This document shows positions 33,401 to 45,400 of a stretch of DNA of 64,000 nt, in pieces. The DNA comes from Sphaeramia orbicularis. Taxonomy: Eukaryota; Chordata; Actinopteri; Kurtiformes; Apogonidae. Both the position numbers and the translations under genes were made by a program. The notes under the pieces are model-generated. The model did no database searches and was not told where the DNA came from. It worked only from the letters and a program-made list of their open reading frames with translations. The number at the start of each line of letters is the position of its first letter. Positions within the stretch are counted from its first letter, which is position 1. The DNA is taken from positions 42,037,461 through 42,101,460 of the forward strand of contig NC_043970.1 of the NCBI RefSeq assembly GCF_902148855.1, written 5' to 3'.

Positions 33401-36400
33401 GAGAAGATGTTTGAAGAAATTGCAAATGAAGACGCCGCCGGACACAGCGCAACAAACTTCACAATAAACTTTACAGATGTCTTTTCAGAGGTCAGTTTCC
33501 TTGACCGTATATAGAAGTGGACTTTTCATACAATAATTAACTAGATGGCTATTTGAATATTCTCTTTGTGTGACTGTTGTGCATGGCATCTTTTTGTGAC
33601 GTCAGTGAGCTTGAACTTTGACCATCAAACTCTAATCATTTCATCCTCAATTCTAAGTCAACATCCGAGCCAAAGTTGAAGAAAATCCCTCAAGGTGTTC
33701 CAGAATGATGTGTTCATGAGAATGGGACAGATGCCTCTAGCTCCAAAAACCCATGAGTTTCTACTACGACTGACTAAATATAATTCGACTAAAAAGAATG
33801 TGTGTGTGACAGGAAGTGAGTGCAGTCCCAGCTGACTTACCATCGCATATGCCATCATGCCTGTCGGTGTGGTTGCAGGGAAGGCCATGACAGATGGTGC
33901 CTGAAGTGACATGAAAAACAAGATCAAGAATCAGGACACAGGAATCTTCAGCTCATTTTTGAACAAACTGTCAAACTGAAGAAAAATACACCTTAAGAAA
34001 GAAAAAAAAAAATTATGGTAAATAAACTGGCCTATGATGATGTATTCTGAACCATGGCACCAGGATTAAAGTAGTTTTCTCCCACTTCACCTGTGCTCAC
34101 AGCTGAAAGGTTTCTTAGCAAGACAAAAGTATGTGCTACTCTAAACCCTGGATTCCACTGTGGTCGGCAGAGCTGATGGTGGCGGCTTCATACGCTCCAA
34201 ATAATTCCACCAGACGCGCTGCAGCGTGTGTCAGAAGCGGCTCGGTGCTTTGCTTTGCTATAAATACTCTCTAACTCTATTCCTGATGGACGCACAGCAG
34301 ACGAGACGGACGCAAATCAGACAAACAAAGGACACAGAAGATCTGGCTGATTGTTCACATAAATCACTCTGTACACACGCCGATAAAATGACATTATCAA
34401 CATCTAGAACTCATTTTAGTTCCGAGGCCACATACAGCCCAACTTGGGCTCAAGTGGGCGGGATCAGTAAAATAATAGAATAATAGCATAAATCATTCAA
34501 TTTTTTTCTCTTGAAAAAGTAACATAACATCTTAAAAAAAACACGAATAAGATGTTTGTTATTGTTACAGTGGAAGTTTGCTAAAAATCCTTCCATCTCC
34601 TGGTGGTCTTTTCTAAAATTTAAGAAAGTGAAGTTCACATTGAGAGGATGTACTGATAAATTTTTCCACAAATGGCAACGCTTTATTTCTTATTTTACAA
34701 ACTTAGAGGTACGAGGGCTGTTCAATAAGTTCATGGCCTCACCCAGAAATACTGGTTGTTATAATACAGGATGTTACATTCTTTCGTGATGGGATAGTGA
34801 TGCTTGAACATCGATGGACCAAGTGCATTGCTGTAAATGGAGATTATGTGGAAAAATAAAATATAAATTATCAGTCTGTGTTGTTCTGTTCTGGGTGAGG
34901 CCATGAACTTATTGAACAGCCCTCGTACTGCCCGATTGAATGAGTGCCTGTTGTTGTACTTTATAATACGTAAGTAACCATTACTTTGTACTGGTCAGGA
35001 TGAGTTAGGGGTTGGGTGTGTGTGTGTGTGCAATTTGTTTACCTTATTATACATTTAATTTTATTTAATTTTTTTTGCTACACTCTAATAAGAGTGCCCT
35101 TTCACTTGTTTTAATATGCATGTGTATATGTATATATACTGTATATACGTATAAATGTAAATGCATCTCTAAATGCATATATGTTTTTACTTGGGAAAAA
35201 AAGGGAAGGTAAACTGTAATTCTGTGATTGGAAGTGTTCTATTTTTCTTCAATAAAAATATTGGAAAAAAACCAAAAACAAAACGTGAATAACCCAAACC
35301 ACCATGTACAACCTGAAATTTCTTCAGAAAAATAAATGCAGTTTTAAAAATGTTATGTTTCCACTTATTATTAAAGGGCTCATATTTGTCTAAACCCACT
35401 TTTATTAGTCTGTGATTCATTTATTTGTGTATTTGGACCCCAATAGTTCATACAGTTTTAATTTGAACCCTTCAGTTACTGCAAAACTATCTTTATATTC
35501 GTTTGGACAAAAATCCAGTGGATTTCTGCAACCTGTTTGAATTCCTGCTTAATTTCTAATGTCCATAACTAGTTCCATCATGACATTTGCATATATGAGA
35601 TCCAGACTTCTACTACTGCTACTGAAAATATGTCCAAACTTAGAGCCCATTACCTAAAATGTTCAGTTGTTGGTTGAACAGCACAGCCAACAACCTGGAG
35701 GGGGCGGGGCCTGAAGCGGCTCATGTGCATTTAAAGGGCCAGCGCTCCAAACCACCTTTCTGGTGTCACTACTCGGAAATAGGGTTGAAGATGGATCTGT
35801 GGAATTGAATTAATGAACAATTCAGACCCAAGCAGAGCATTGACAGTTTATGTAGACCACAGGGAAATGTGGAAAAGGAAGAATTCCACTGAAAAAAAGA
35901 CTAATATCACTCCTTTACGACAACTTATAGTGAATCTACAAATGCACAAAACATTTACTAATAGACATAATATTGTTAAAACTGCACTTTTTTTTCTTAA
36001 GACATTTCAGGTTGTTCATATTTGTGCAGATTATTAACATTTTATTGTGAAAGGATAGTTTGTAAATATAAATATTTTCATCATGTAATTTTTGTCATCA
36101 TTTGTGGGTTATTGTTCTATTATTTTACTTGATATAATATTGGTCTGTAATTGGCCCCTGAACTAAAACAAGTTTGACACCCTTGACATTAAATATCTTT
36201 AGCGTAATTTTTGCACTAAACAAATTCATGCCATGGGGCAGCTTGGACCCTTTAGTGGGCTGGTTTTGACCCATGGGCTGTACGTATGACACCCTTGGTC
36301 ACAACATAAAATTATATGATAACATTAGTCATTATTGTTTATTATCCCAGACCCCTGTGAGAAAAGAAACACACTGAATTCTACATGTCCCAATACTTTT

Positions 36401-39400
36401 GTCCATATAGTTAGTATATGTGGGTGAACAAAGACCTCAAACTGAAGAGCACTGGGCAAAAACAGAAAGTGTGTTGCGTAAAAGTGTTATCGGTTTCAGA
36501 TTGTGTGAAGGGTTAATGACAGATGAAGGCTAAGAAAAGCAAAAGGATGATAAGAGTTGAATCCTGGATGGAGAAGTGGTTGTTGGCAGGTGCAGAGCTC
36601 CTTGTAGAAAGAGATTAGGGAGGAAAAAAAAAGTGGAAACCCTTTCTCCGAGCTCCTCCAACAGCGCCTGCAGTGATAACAAACCCAGATTTGTCTAACA
36701 CCAGCCCTCTCGGGAAGGATATGTTTCATTAACTATTCAGTCATTGGCGAGGAAGGCACAAGTGAGTCAGACGTGACGCTGATGGCAGAATTGGCGCTTT
36801 CATCACAGACTGTGCTTGTTTCATTGAACCCAGAGCTTCGCTTCTGAAGTTGTCCTCTCTGACAATGTTTGGTTTGTTTCACAGACGTCTCACTCAGCGG
36901 TCTTCAGATGGTCAGTAATTACACGATGAGGCTTTTTTTTCTCCCCCTTTTGCATTATTTTAACGAGGGATACATGTGTGAATCTTCACATCATATCAGC
37001 TTCCTTCAAGAGGCTTAATTTGTGAAGCCATTTGATCATCACTAACATTTGGCCAAATCATCAATACCCTGAGTGTTCCTTCAGCATCATCACAGGCACA
37101 GACTTTAATATCAATCAGCCTGCAAGAGGCTTTTCAGCAATTTCTGTCGTATAATCCTCAGAAAAGAATCCATATTAGAAAAAGAAAGAAAACACTTCAT
37201 GGTTATTTAATAAAACAACATAAGATGTCATTGTTTGGTGTGTGTAGCGTGGGATCACAGGAGGCATTTTCATTGCAATTGCAAATGAAGATCTGTCTGC
37301 TTTATCCACAGACTAATGCACTGTATTAAAGGTTTTACTGATATTATGTTTAGAAGTGAATATTTAGATAGTGTCATTTCATTTTAAGTATGCACGTTGC
37401 GACAAAATTCCGAAGATGCCTGAGTTACCTACTGGCTATGTTTGTAAACAAACAAATGGTTTATTTATGGTGGAGTACACTTCAAAATTGTTCACCATGA
37501 GGGAAGAGATTTAGGTGAGTAATCGCAGAAAGACTTACGGATTTGTGATACTTAGACTGGGGTTTTACAGATTTGATGAAAAATTGGTGATGAAAGTCTC
37601 CCGCAGCTTTAAGTTCAGGCGGTGGTGGGACTGTGCATAAAGCCCACTGGGATCAGTTGTCGTTGGTCCGTCATCCGTTAACAATTTTTCAAGAATCTTC
37701 TTCTATGAAACTGTCAGTCAGAATGACATATTTGTTGTGGAACATCTTCGGGGCAAGGTCTACCAAGTTTGTTCAAAGACTTGGGAAATATTGATTTTTG
37801 AATTTTGTGTATGAATTTTTGACATTATAAAAATCCCCATTGTTTTATAATGGGACCAACTTCAAAGTGCTATGACTTGAAAACTATTATTACTATTGGC
37901 AAAAGACAGGAAGTCACATATGGACTTTCATTTGGTGCCATGACCTTTGACCTTGACTGACCTTGAAAGGTCAAACCCAAAGTCATCTATGTCCAGATTT
38001 CAAGAAACTTCTTCTCCAAAACCTTTAGCCAGAATCAACTGAAATTCATAGCAGAGGTTCCTTAGGGCAAGGTCTACCAGGTTTGTTCCAAGATTTGAGA
38101 AATATTGATTTCTTTAAAAAAAAATTTATGAATTTTTGAAATTTCCAAAATCCCCACTGGTTTGTATAAAGTGCTATAACTTGAAAACAGTTGAAGACAT
38201 TGATATAATTAGTATTGGCAATAGATAGGAAGTCACATATGGGCTTTCATTTGGTGCCTTGACCTTTGACCTTGAAACATCAAACGAATATCAATGTCTT
38301 TGGACTACAGGACCCTTGGTCCTATTTTTATTTTCATTATCATTTTTGGTTTGGGTGGAAGGCGCATGTTAACATCATGACTAACTGACATATTGGGTGG
38401 ATAATTCAGCTTCAAAAATGATATAAAAGCCAATCTTTACTATTGATCCATATGTTTACAGATACTGGTCAGTGAATGTTAGCTTAGAAAAGGTCAGAAC
38501 AAGTGTTTTCTTCCATTTTCTTGTTTCTTAACAGACTCCTCTCTATTGCAATTTCTTTGACACAGGCATCAGAGCTACACAATAAAGCATTTATGAACAC
38601 TGCCCTAAATGTCTGATCATTCCCTTAACATACATGTGACCCATATATGGCTCCATGTTGATAGCCTCTAACTAGTATCATCCCCATTCATTTATAATGC
38701 TGACTTTTAAAACTAAGAGGAAGGAAAAGAGGAAACGAAACACTGAAGTCCAATAACGGCAATGAATCAGTCAGCACTTGTAAAACAGTGAAGTCGGGAA
38801 ACGGGCCAAAAACTGCAGCCACGCTGTCCAAACACTGGTATCATGGGCAGACACCACGACCGTTATGATACCAATAAAAGAGAATCAAGTACACACGTGG
38901 GCCAAGAAAGCACAGTAAATAGACAACTCAGGAAAAACTGAGGGTCATCCAGGAAAACCTTTAGATCCACAATCACTCAACACCCAGAAACAGCAGCTCA
39001 GCAGGAACACATTTGGCCGGCAGAGCTGGAGTGGGGATTTCTGTGCAAACAGGAAACAGGGTTTCTGCAGGTTTCAACAAGTTAAATTAAAGACTTTTTA
39101 AGACCATTATTAAAGCCATTTGAGACCTAATGCATTTTCACTCACATTGCAGCCAGAGCTTAATGGGAAAACAAAGCAATACTGGATGATGGCAAGCATC
39201 TGACTTCTTACAGTGGCTGTGTTTTGTGATTTCCCATGCAACTCCTATCCTTTATAACTAGAGTTTCTAATATTTTCTTACACAATATGCAGTTGGCTTC
39301 AATCTGTGGCTGTGTTCTGTGACTAAAAAAAAATAACATAATTTCATATTGTGGTATATCATTAATGTCACCATCTATCACAATATTTTTGTCTTTTGGT

Positions 39401-42400
39401 TGTGTCCCATTATTTCACATGGATGTTGATGGTAAATTTACATGAAGACAGCACAAGAACAATACATTTTCCCATCTTTCAACAGGTTTCAGCCACACAC
39501 TAAATCATTCAATTGCCCACTGTGTAAAACCTGCAATAATTGCAAATTTCAAATTTTTTTCATATTAAGGGCCCGCGGAAACCCTGAGGAAAACAGACTC
39601 GATTTTCAATAACCTGATATTAGTTGAAAGTTGTAATAAACAGCCACCAAACAAGCTCAGCTGCCCAGACAGGAGCTGATGGTGCTTCTGAGCTCAGGCA
39701 GCGTTAATGCACTCCTGACAGAATACTGTGGTTGCTAGTGTGGCTTTGGAACAGTCTGGTGCAGCTGAATGTGAAGGAGTTAATATCAACCGACCAGTGC
39801 ATGCCAGAGCTGGTCAGAGAGCAGGGCAAAGGCTTAAACCAGTGTTTCCCAACCAGTGTGCCGCAACACGTATGTGTGTCCTGAGAAGTCATCAGGTGTG
39901 TAGTGGAAAATGATCCAATTTCACCTGACTGGTACTGTAAGCGAGCAGCATGACCGATACATATGACTGCACGTACCAGTGATCCACTCCACAACAACAG
40001 TTTCCTGTTTCCCTTTGAAAAATAAAAATAAAAGTGAAAGTGAACAGACCCTGATGCAGTGCATTCTGTTGATGGAGCCCCCCCTCACTTGCAGGGATGC
40101 AAATTATTGATTAATCCTTTAATCATTAGTTGGTTGACCTTATCGATTAACAATTAATTGATAAGCGGTGATTTTCCTGAGAACCAGAATTTCTCTTTCA
40201 ATAGGGTCTATAGGAATAAAAGCTAAATATTGTTTCTATACTTCATGAAAAAAACATGCCATATTCCTTAATGATTGATTTATTGAACCATTGGATACAG
40301 TACAGACAGTGACATTTATGGAGTAGAACTAAAGAAATTCTGCAGAGAAATTCAATAAAATAAATGGATCTGAAGAGGAGCAGTTTAGAACAAATGGGCA
40401 TTTGTGACTCTGCATCACTGACATGATGGAGCGAGATTTCAGCGGAGATACCACCACCGCCCCCCTCCCTTTTGCTATTTTCCCGTAGCCACTGGGGTGG
40501 CTGCGGGACATAATGTGGGACATACCTGTGGCCTGGATCAGGAGCCTGGAGGATGTTTTCAACTTCTGTCTCCCTGACCAGATAGTCCAGATGACCGTGG
40601 ACTAGACCAACCTCCAGGGAAAATGCTCCGACCCGATACAGACCCCACATTTGTGCGTCTATTTAGGAGGAGGTGCACCACTCCCACAAACAGACAGGCC
40701 AATCTGTGTTTTGTTCCACTATGTCCCTAAAGCCATTCTAACTCATCAACACCATGATCTGGTTCGATGACCGGCTATCCCAGCGTTGCAGCGCGGACAA
40801 ACCGTCAGCCTTCGGACAGGACATGGAAAAAGGCAATTAACAGACAATTGATAATTTAATCGAGCAAATTCTTATCGACAATTAATTGAGTCGATTAAGT
40901 GTTTACATCCCTACTCACTAGTGATGCGCGGATTAGCAAGTTACCTGCGAACCCAGGATATCGGGTTGGGGCGGGCGGGATATGCCTCCCATACTATAAT
41001 ACAATGGACCTTAATCTGGGGGTCCGTCCGAGGGGTCACTGACACACCCCTCTCAGCTTTCTTTTTCCAAACGCCCCACGACAGTGTCGCCCATGCACCC
41101 CCGATAGGCCCGCCCCATCCCCCCAAAAAAAGAGACTAAGAGCTGTTGAAGAAAATTCATGTGTGTCTTTCTTCAGTTCCTGAATTGAAGAATATCAGCT
41201 TTGTGTTCAACTAAACAGGCCCAGGTTTCACACTGAGGAAGTCAGTTGAGACTAGATTTGTATTATGGTTCAATAAATATACTTTTTGTTTGGTGGTGCG
41301 CCTTGTGATTTTTCTCAAGTAAAACATGTGCCGTGGCTCAAAAAGGTTGGGAAACACTGGCTTAAATTATACAGTAATAATGAACTTACGTATTGTGGGA
41401 AATTCATGCTGTTCTGCATGTTTGGCCCCGGAGAATGATTACACATTGCAACAGACACAGATATTAAAAAACTCATTTGGATGAGACAAACATGGTTATA
41501 ATGACATTCAAATACAAGACATAAGATACAAAAGACTGACTGTGACGTGGCCTTACCATGGTTGCCGGGTTCCAAGTGGTGGAAGGAGCCGTTTTGGGTT
41601 GCCAGTTGGTGCCACCCGTGAGCTTCTTCTCACCGGGCTGACTCCAGTGAAGATCACTGTACACACAAGGTCAAAAATCTTAGCTGCGTTTAATATGCAT
41701 CAGGGAGATTAAGTTAAATATTAGCCGAGTGCACTTACTTCTTTGCTGTGCCGTTGCCAATTCCCAGATCTGGAGGGTACAAATGCACATTCATTAATGC
41801 GCTGGCACAAAGGCAGCAGGACCCGATTAGACCTAGCTGCACTAATGTGGATATTTTTCTAAATGGGTATAATTCCCCATCTATTTAAAGAAAAAAAAAT
41901 CTGCCCATGCAAACTTTGTTCGCTCAAGTTTCTCTCAGGCTTCTCATCACACCACAAATAGTATTGGAGGAGATTTTCTAATGTCTTCCAAAGCAAAATA
42001 TCCATATTAATGCGGACAGGGCTTTGGCTGAAGTCACATTTTTCTTAACTTTCTCATTGTTAACATCACTTTCTAGAGCCGAACTGATTCCACTATTGTA
42101 TATCGTTATTTTATATAGTCAACAAAATGAACCAATATGAAAAAAGAGACACATCTAAGGTTTTGTGTGTCTAATGCTATTTTTTGGGTTCAGTGTTAAG
42201 TTTCACATGTATTATTTTAATGACATGGCTTTGTAATATTCCATTTGAGAACTCCTGTGTAGTCTGGACTTAAATCAACATGATGAAACAGCTAGAACAT
42301 ACATATACGTTGTTCATGCACACATCAGGGGTTATACATAATCACCATTATCTCTCGATGACCTTTCATTTAAATAAGAGCAGAAAATTAAAAAGTTACT

Positions 42401-45400
42401 GTCAATTGTAAGACCTGATAAATATTTTCACCAACGTACTTTTTCCATCTCCTGAAACCCATCGACTATGAATTTCTTACTCTTGATTTCCTTAACCTTA
42501 TGATCTTTTTCTGACCTGATCTGTAGATTAAGTGGTCGAGCTGAAGATGACCCTCCTGTGTTGGTACAGATAGGGTATGAATAGAGCCATGCTCTGCACG
42601 ATGTGAATATTTTAGCTCAATTTGAGGAAGAAATCAACAGACTTGCCATCTTACATTCATCACTTGCCACAGTACAATTAAAAAAAATAATATTTTAATC
42701 CCTAAATTAAATCCAAATACCCATCTATAGAAGAATATGGAAATAATGGAATATTTGGTCAAACCACAAGGATTTTCTTAATTCAAATTACACATTTTGT
42801 TTGTTATTTGTGTACATTAATATTTACTGCTAAACATGAAGTATCCTACCTCCATTACCAGGTTTGTTAACTACATATGAGGTCATTTAGTGTATATACC
42901 AGTGTTTTTCAACATTGGGGTCGCATGGAATTTAAATGGGGTCGCCTGAAATTTCTAGTAATTGATAAAATAAAATAAATAAATAAAATTAAACTTACTA
43001 CAATAAAATATATGGTGAGGAGACAGAGACAATCCCAGTCCATAAAAGACATGACAAACTGAAGCTGAAACTGAAGCACTGTGCTGCAGCTCTTTCATAA
43101 TTCATAGTTTGAGTTATTGTTTGCTCAGTATTAAGCCTTGTAAATCCAAGCTAGACTGACTGTACATATCCTGACCAAGGAAAATAAAATTCTACCTTTG
43201 TGCAGTAATCTACACCTGGCTTTTCTGCCTCCATCCATAATAATATACATTATATAGACTAAATGTCCTCTAACATTAACCTTTATTTGAAACATAGTAT
43301 AGCAAACTATTACATGATCAAAAACAAATTAATTTTAGCAAAAAAAAGTCTCCGTTTTGAATGTCTGTGGTCACCAGAAATTTGTGATGTTAAAATGGGG
43401 TCAGGAGACAAAAAAGGTTGGAAACAACTGTATATACAGATAATTAATTAATGATTTGTTTGTCAGTCAGACTATCAATTCGTCAACTTTTTAGGAAACA
43501 TTGTGTCGAAGTGTTGTACTTACTGCCTACAAGATTGGCCAGTGAGGAGTCCAGGTCATTGGACACCAGCTTGTTGGGCTGCTGGCCGTTGGGGGTCAAG
43601 CCCTGATTGGGTGAAGATGCCACTGTAGGTTTCAGGATGCCACCTAAAATGTCTTAATCAAAAGGGGGCGGGACAAAAAGAAAAAGGAAAGGGAAGGAAG
43701 GAAGGGGGGGGTTGGGTGAAAGGTTGGGGAGCCCAGAACAGGTGAAGACAAAATACACACGACAAAAAAAACAAAACAAAAAAACCACAAAACAACACAC
43801 ACACAGAGAGAGGATGTTCAGCGTGGATGAAGCAGGAAGCGGCACAAAACTGATCAAGCCAAGACTGTGTGAGAGGAGTGTGTGTGGAGTCAACTCACCC
43901 AGTCATGCATATGCCATGCAAAAAAGCCAAGGCCCCAGGGAGTGTGTTTAACCCCAGGACGAGGAAAAAAGAGACAAAAAGTGAGACTGTGAGCAGCCTA
44001 AAACCAAGTGAGGGTGAACAAACAGCTGTTAATGAGTGCGTTAGAGATTCACGGTGCTATATGCAGCATTTATGCGCATCATTTTCTGATTGCCAAATGA
44101 ATGCTGACACCTTGGTATAATTGCTTTACACCAATGAGGCAAAAGCGGAAATAATCAACCTCAATCACACTCCAGTGGTAAAGTTAGAGACAAGACAGTT
44201 TACCAAAATTAAGCTTAATTATAGCTATTAGGTGTGAAATGAGTGATATCTACTTTAGATATGCTGCATTAGACAGGTTAATATGTGAAAACTACTTTCT
44301 TAATCCCAGGTGATTATGTAGGGCTTTGCAATAGAATTTCTTTTGGTAATTTTTGGAGCCCAATAAAAGTTCTAATAGCCAGCTAATTAACTAAAATCAC
44401 TAAATGCCATTTGCTCTGAGCTGAAACCATTTATTAAGCCACAGAAAAACCACATAACATACAATGACACATCTTTTTTGCACCTGTGCATGCTAAAAAT
44501 AAACGTTCCGATGAGATGGCAGAAGCACATGACACATGAGTAGATTTCCATGAGGTGCTCGGCCGTATGATTACTCACCTATGTCTTATGGCTCTGAACT
44601 GAGCAGACTGTGTTGCATGAACTGTCCTTATTGCTCGTAAGGAAGCTATTACAGCACCAGTGAAATGGAATTTAAAGTCCAATGTCTTTTTTTTATGGTT
44701 AATTAATAATGGCGAACATCTGTTGAACATGCTCTGCACAGTTTCAAATGGAGTGAGAATATCTGCCAGGATTACGTCTTGTTGTGAACGCTAAAAGAAA
44801 ATGAATGAGCAATCATGTCCTAATAGGCTGACAATAATCTGCAACTTGTCATGAACGCTTGTTTGGAATGACCTCAAAGCATTAGTCGTTCACATAAACC
44901 ACACACTGGAAAAATCAAAGTGTCGGACTTTGATTTGTTTGCCAAGTACTGAACATGATCCAATCTACATGCAGTCTGTCCCCCAGACCTTCAGGTGGCA
45001 GCAGAGTACACAAAGCCTGCCGGGTCCAAAAGGGCAATGGGAGGATGTGACAATGCAGCACTTACCTGTAGAATCCAGGTTGTTGGCGTTGGTGTTGTTG
45101 CCAAATACAGAGTCAAAGTCGACATTAAGGCCTCGAGAGTTCTGTGGCTGCTGGGGCGTTGGGGAGGCTGTAAACCCTGGTGAACCAACAACAAAACAAA
45201 GAATAATTAGGACTAAATATGTATCTAATATTTCTATTCAAGACAACACAAACCTCAGGGGTGACATTTGACATTTTTCTATTCAAGTACACTGCAACTT
45301 TGACTGGACATTAGCTAAGAACATCAACAAACGAACAACAAAACAAAAACAGAGTTCTCTCAGCTTAAGTAAAGTGTGATTTAAGACTTTAAGACTCTAT

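Larger units (their letters stand above)
30156..33840. other. picalm intron 21
   Basis: Holds a LINE-tail-like stretch (about 31230-31470, minus-strand frame spurious), a truncated hAT-like element D (31503-31985) and an inverted-repeat element (32832-33347). TTAA-CCCTTAGGTG at about 32518 resembles a piggyBac-type end without a partner. The rest is featureless. Confidence 0.55.
33901..41389. other. picalm intron 20 (largest intron in window)
   Basis: About 7.5 kb with a mariner relic (34712), a TTAA element (35375), dispersed 'ggcccacggg' repeats (about 34405-34480, 36140-36300), a two-copy tandem repeat (37673-38285), an element at 39057-39580 and hAT-like element D (40092). The stretch 36480-37340 is non-repetitive and could hold regulatory sequence. 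Confidence 0.6.

Noticed and set aside
40243-40650. 135-codon minus-strand frame
   Set aside because: Lies wholly inside hAT-like element D and shows no transposase motif; treated as repeat.
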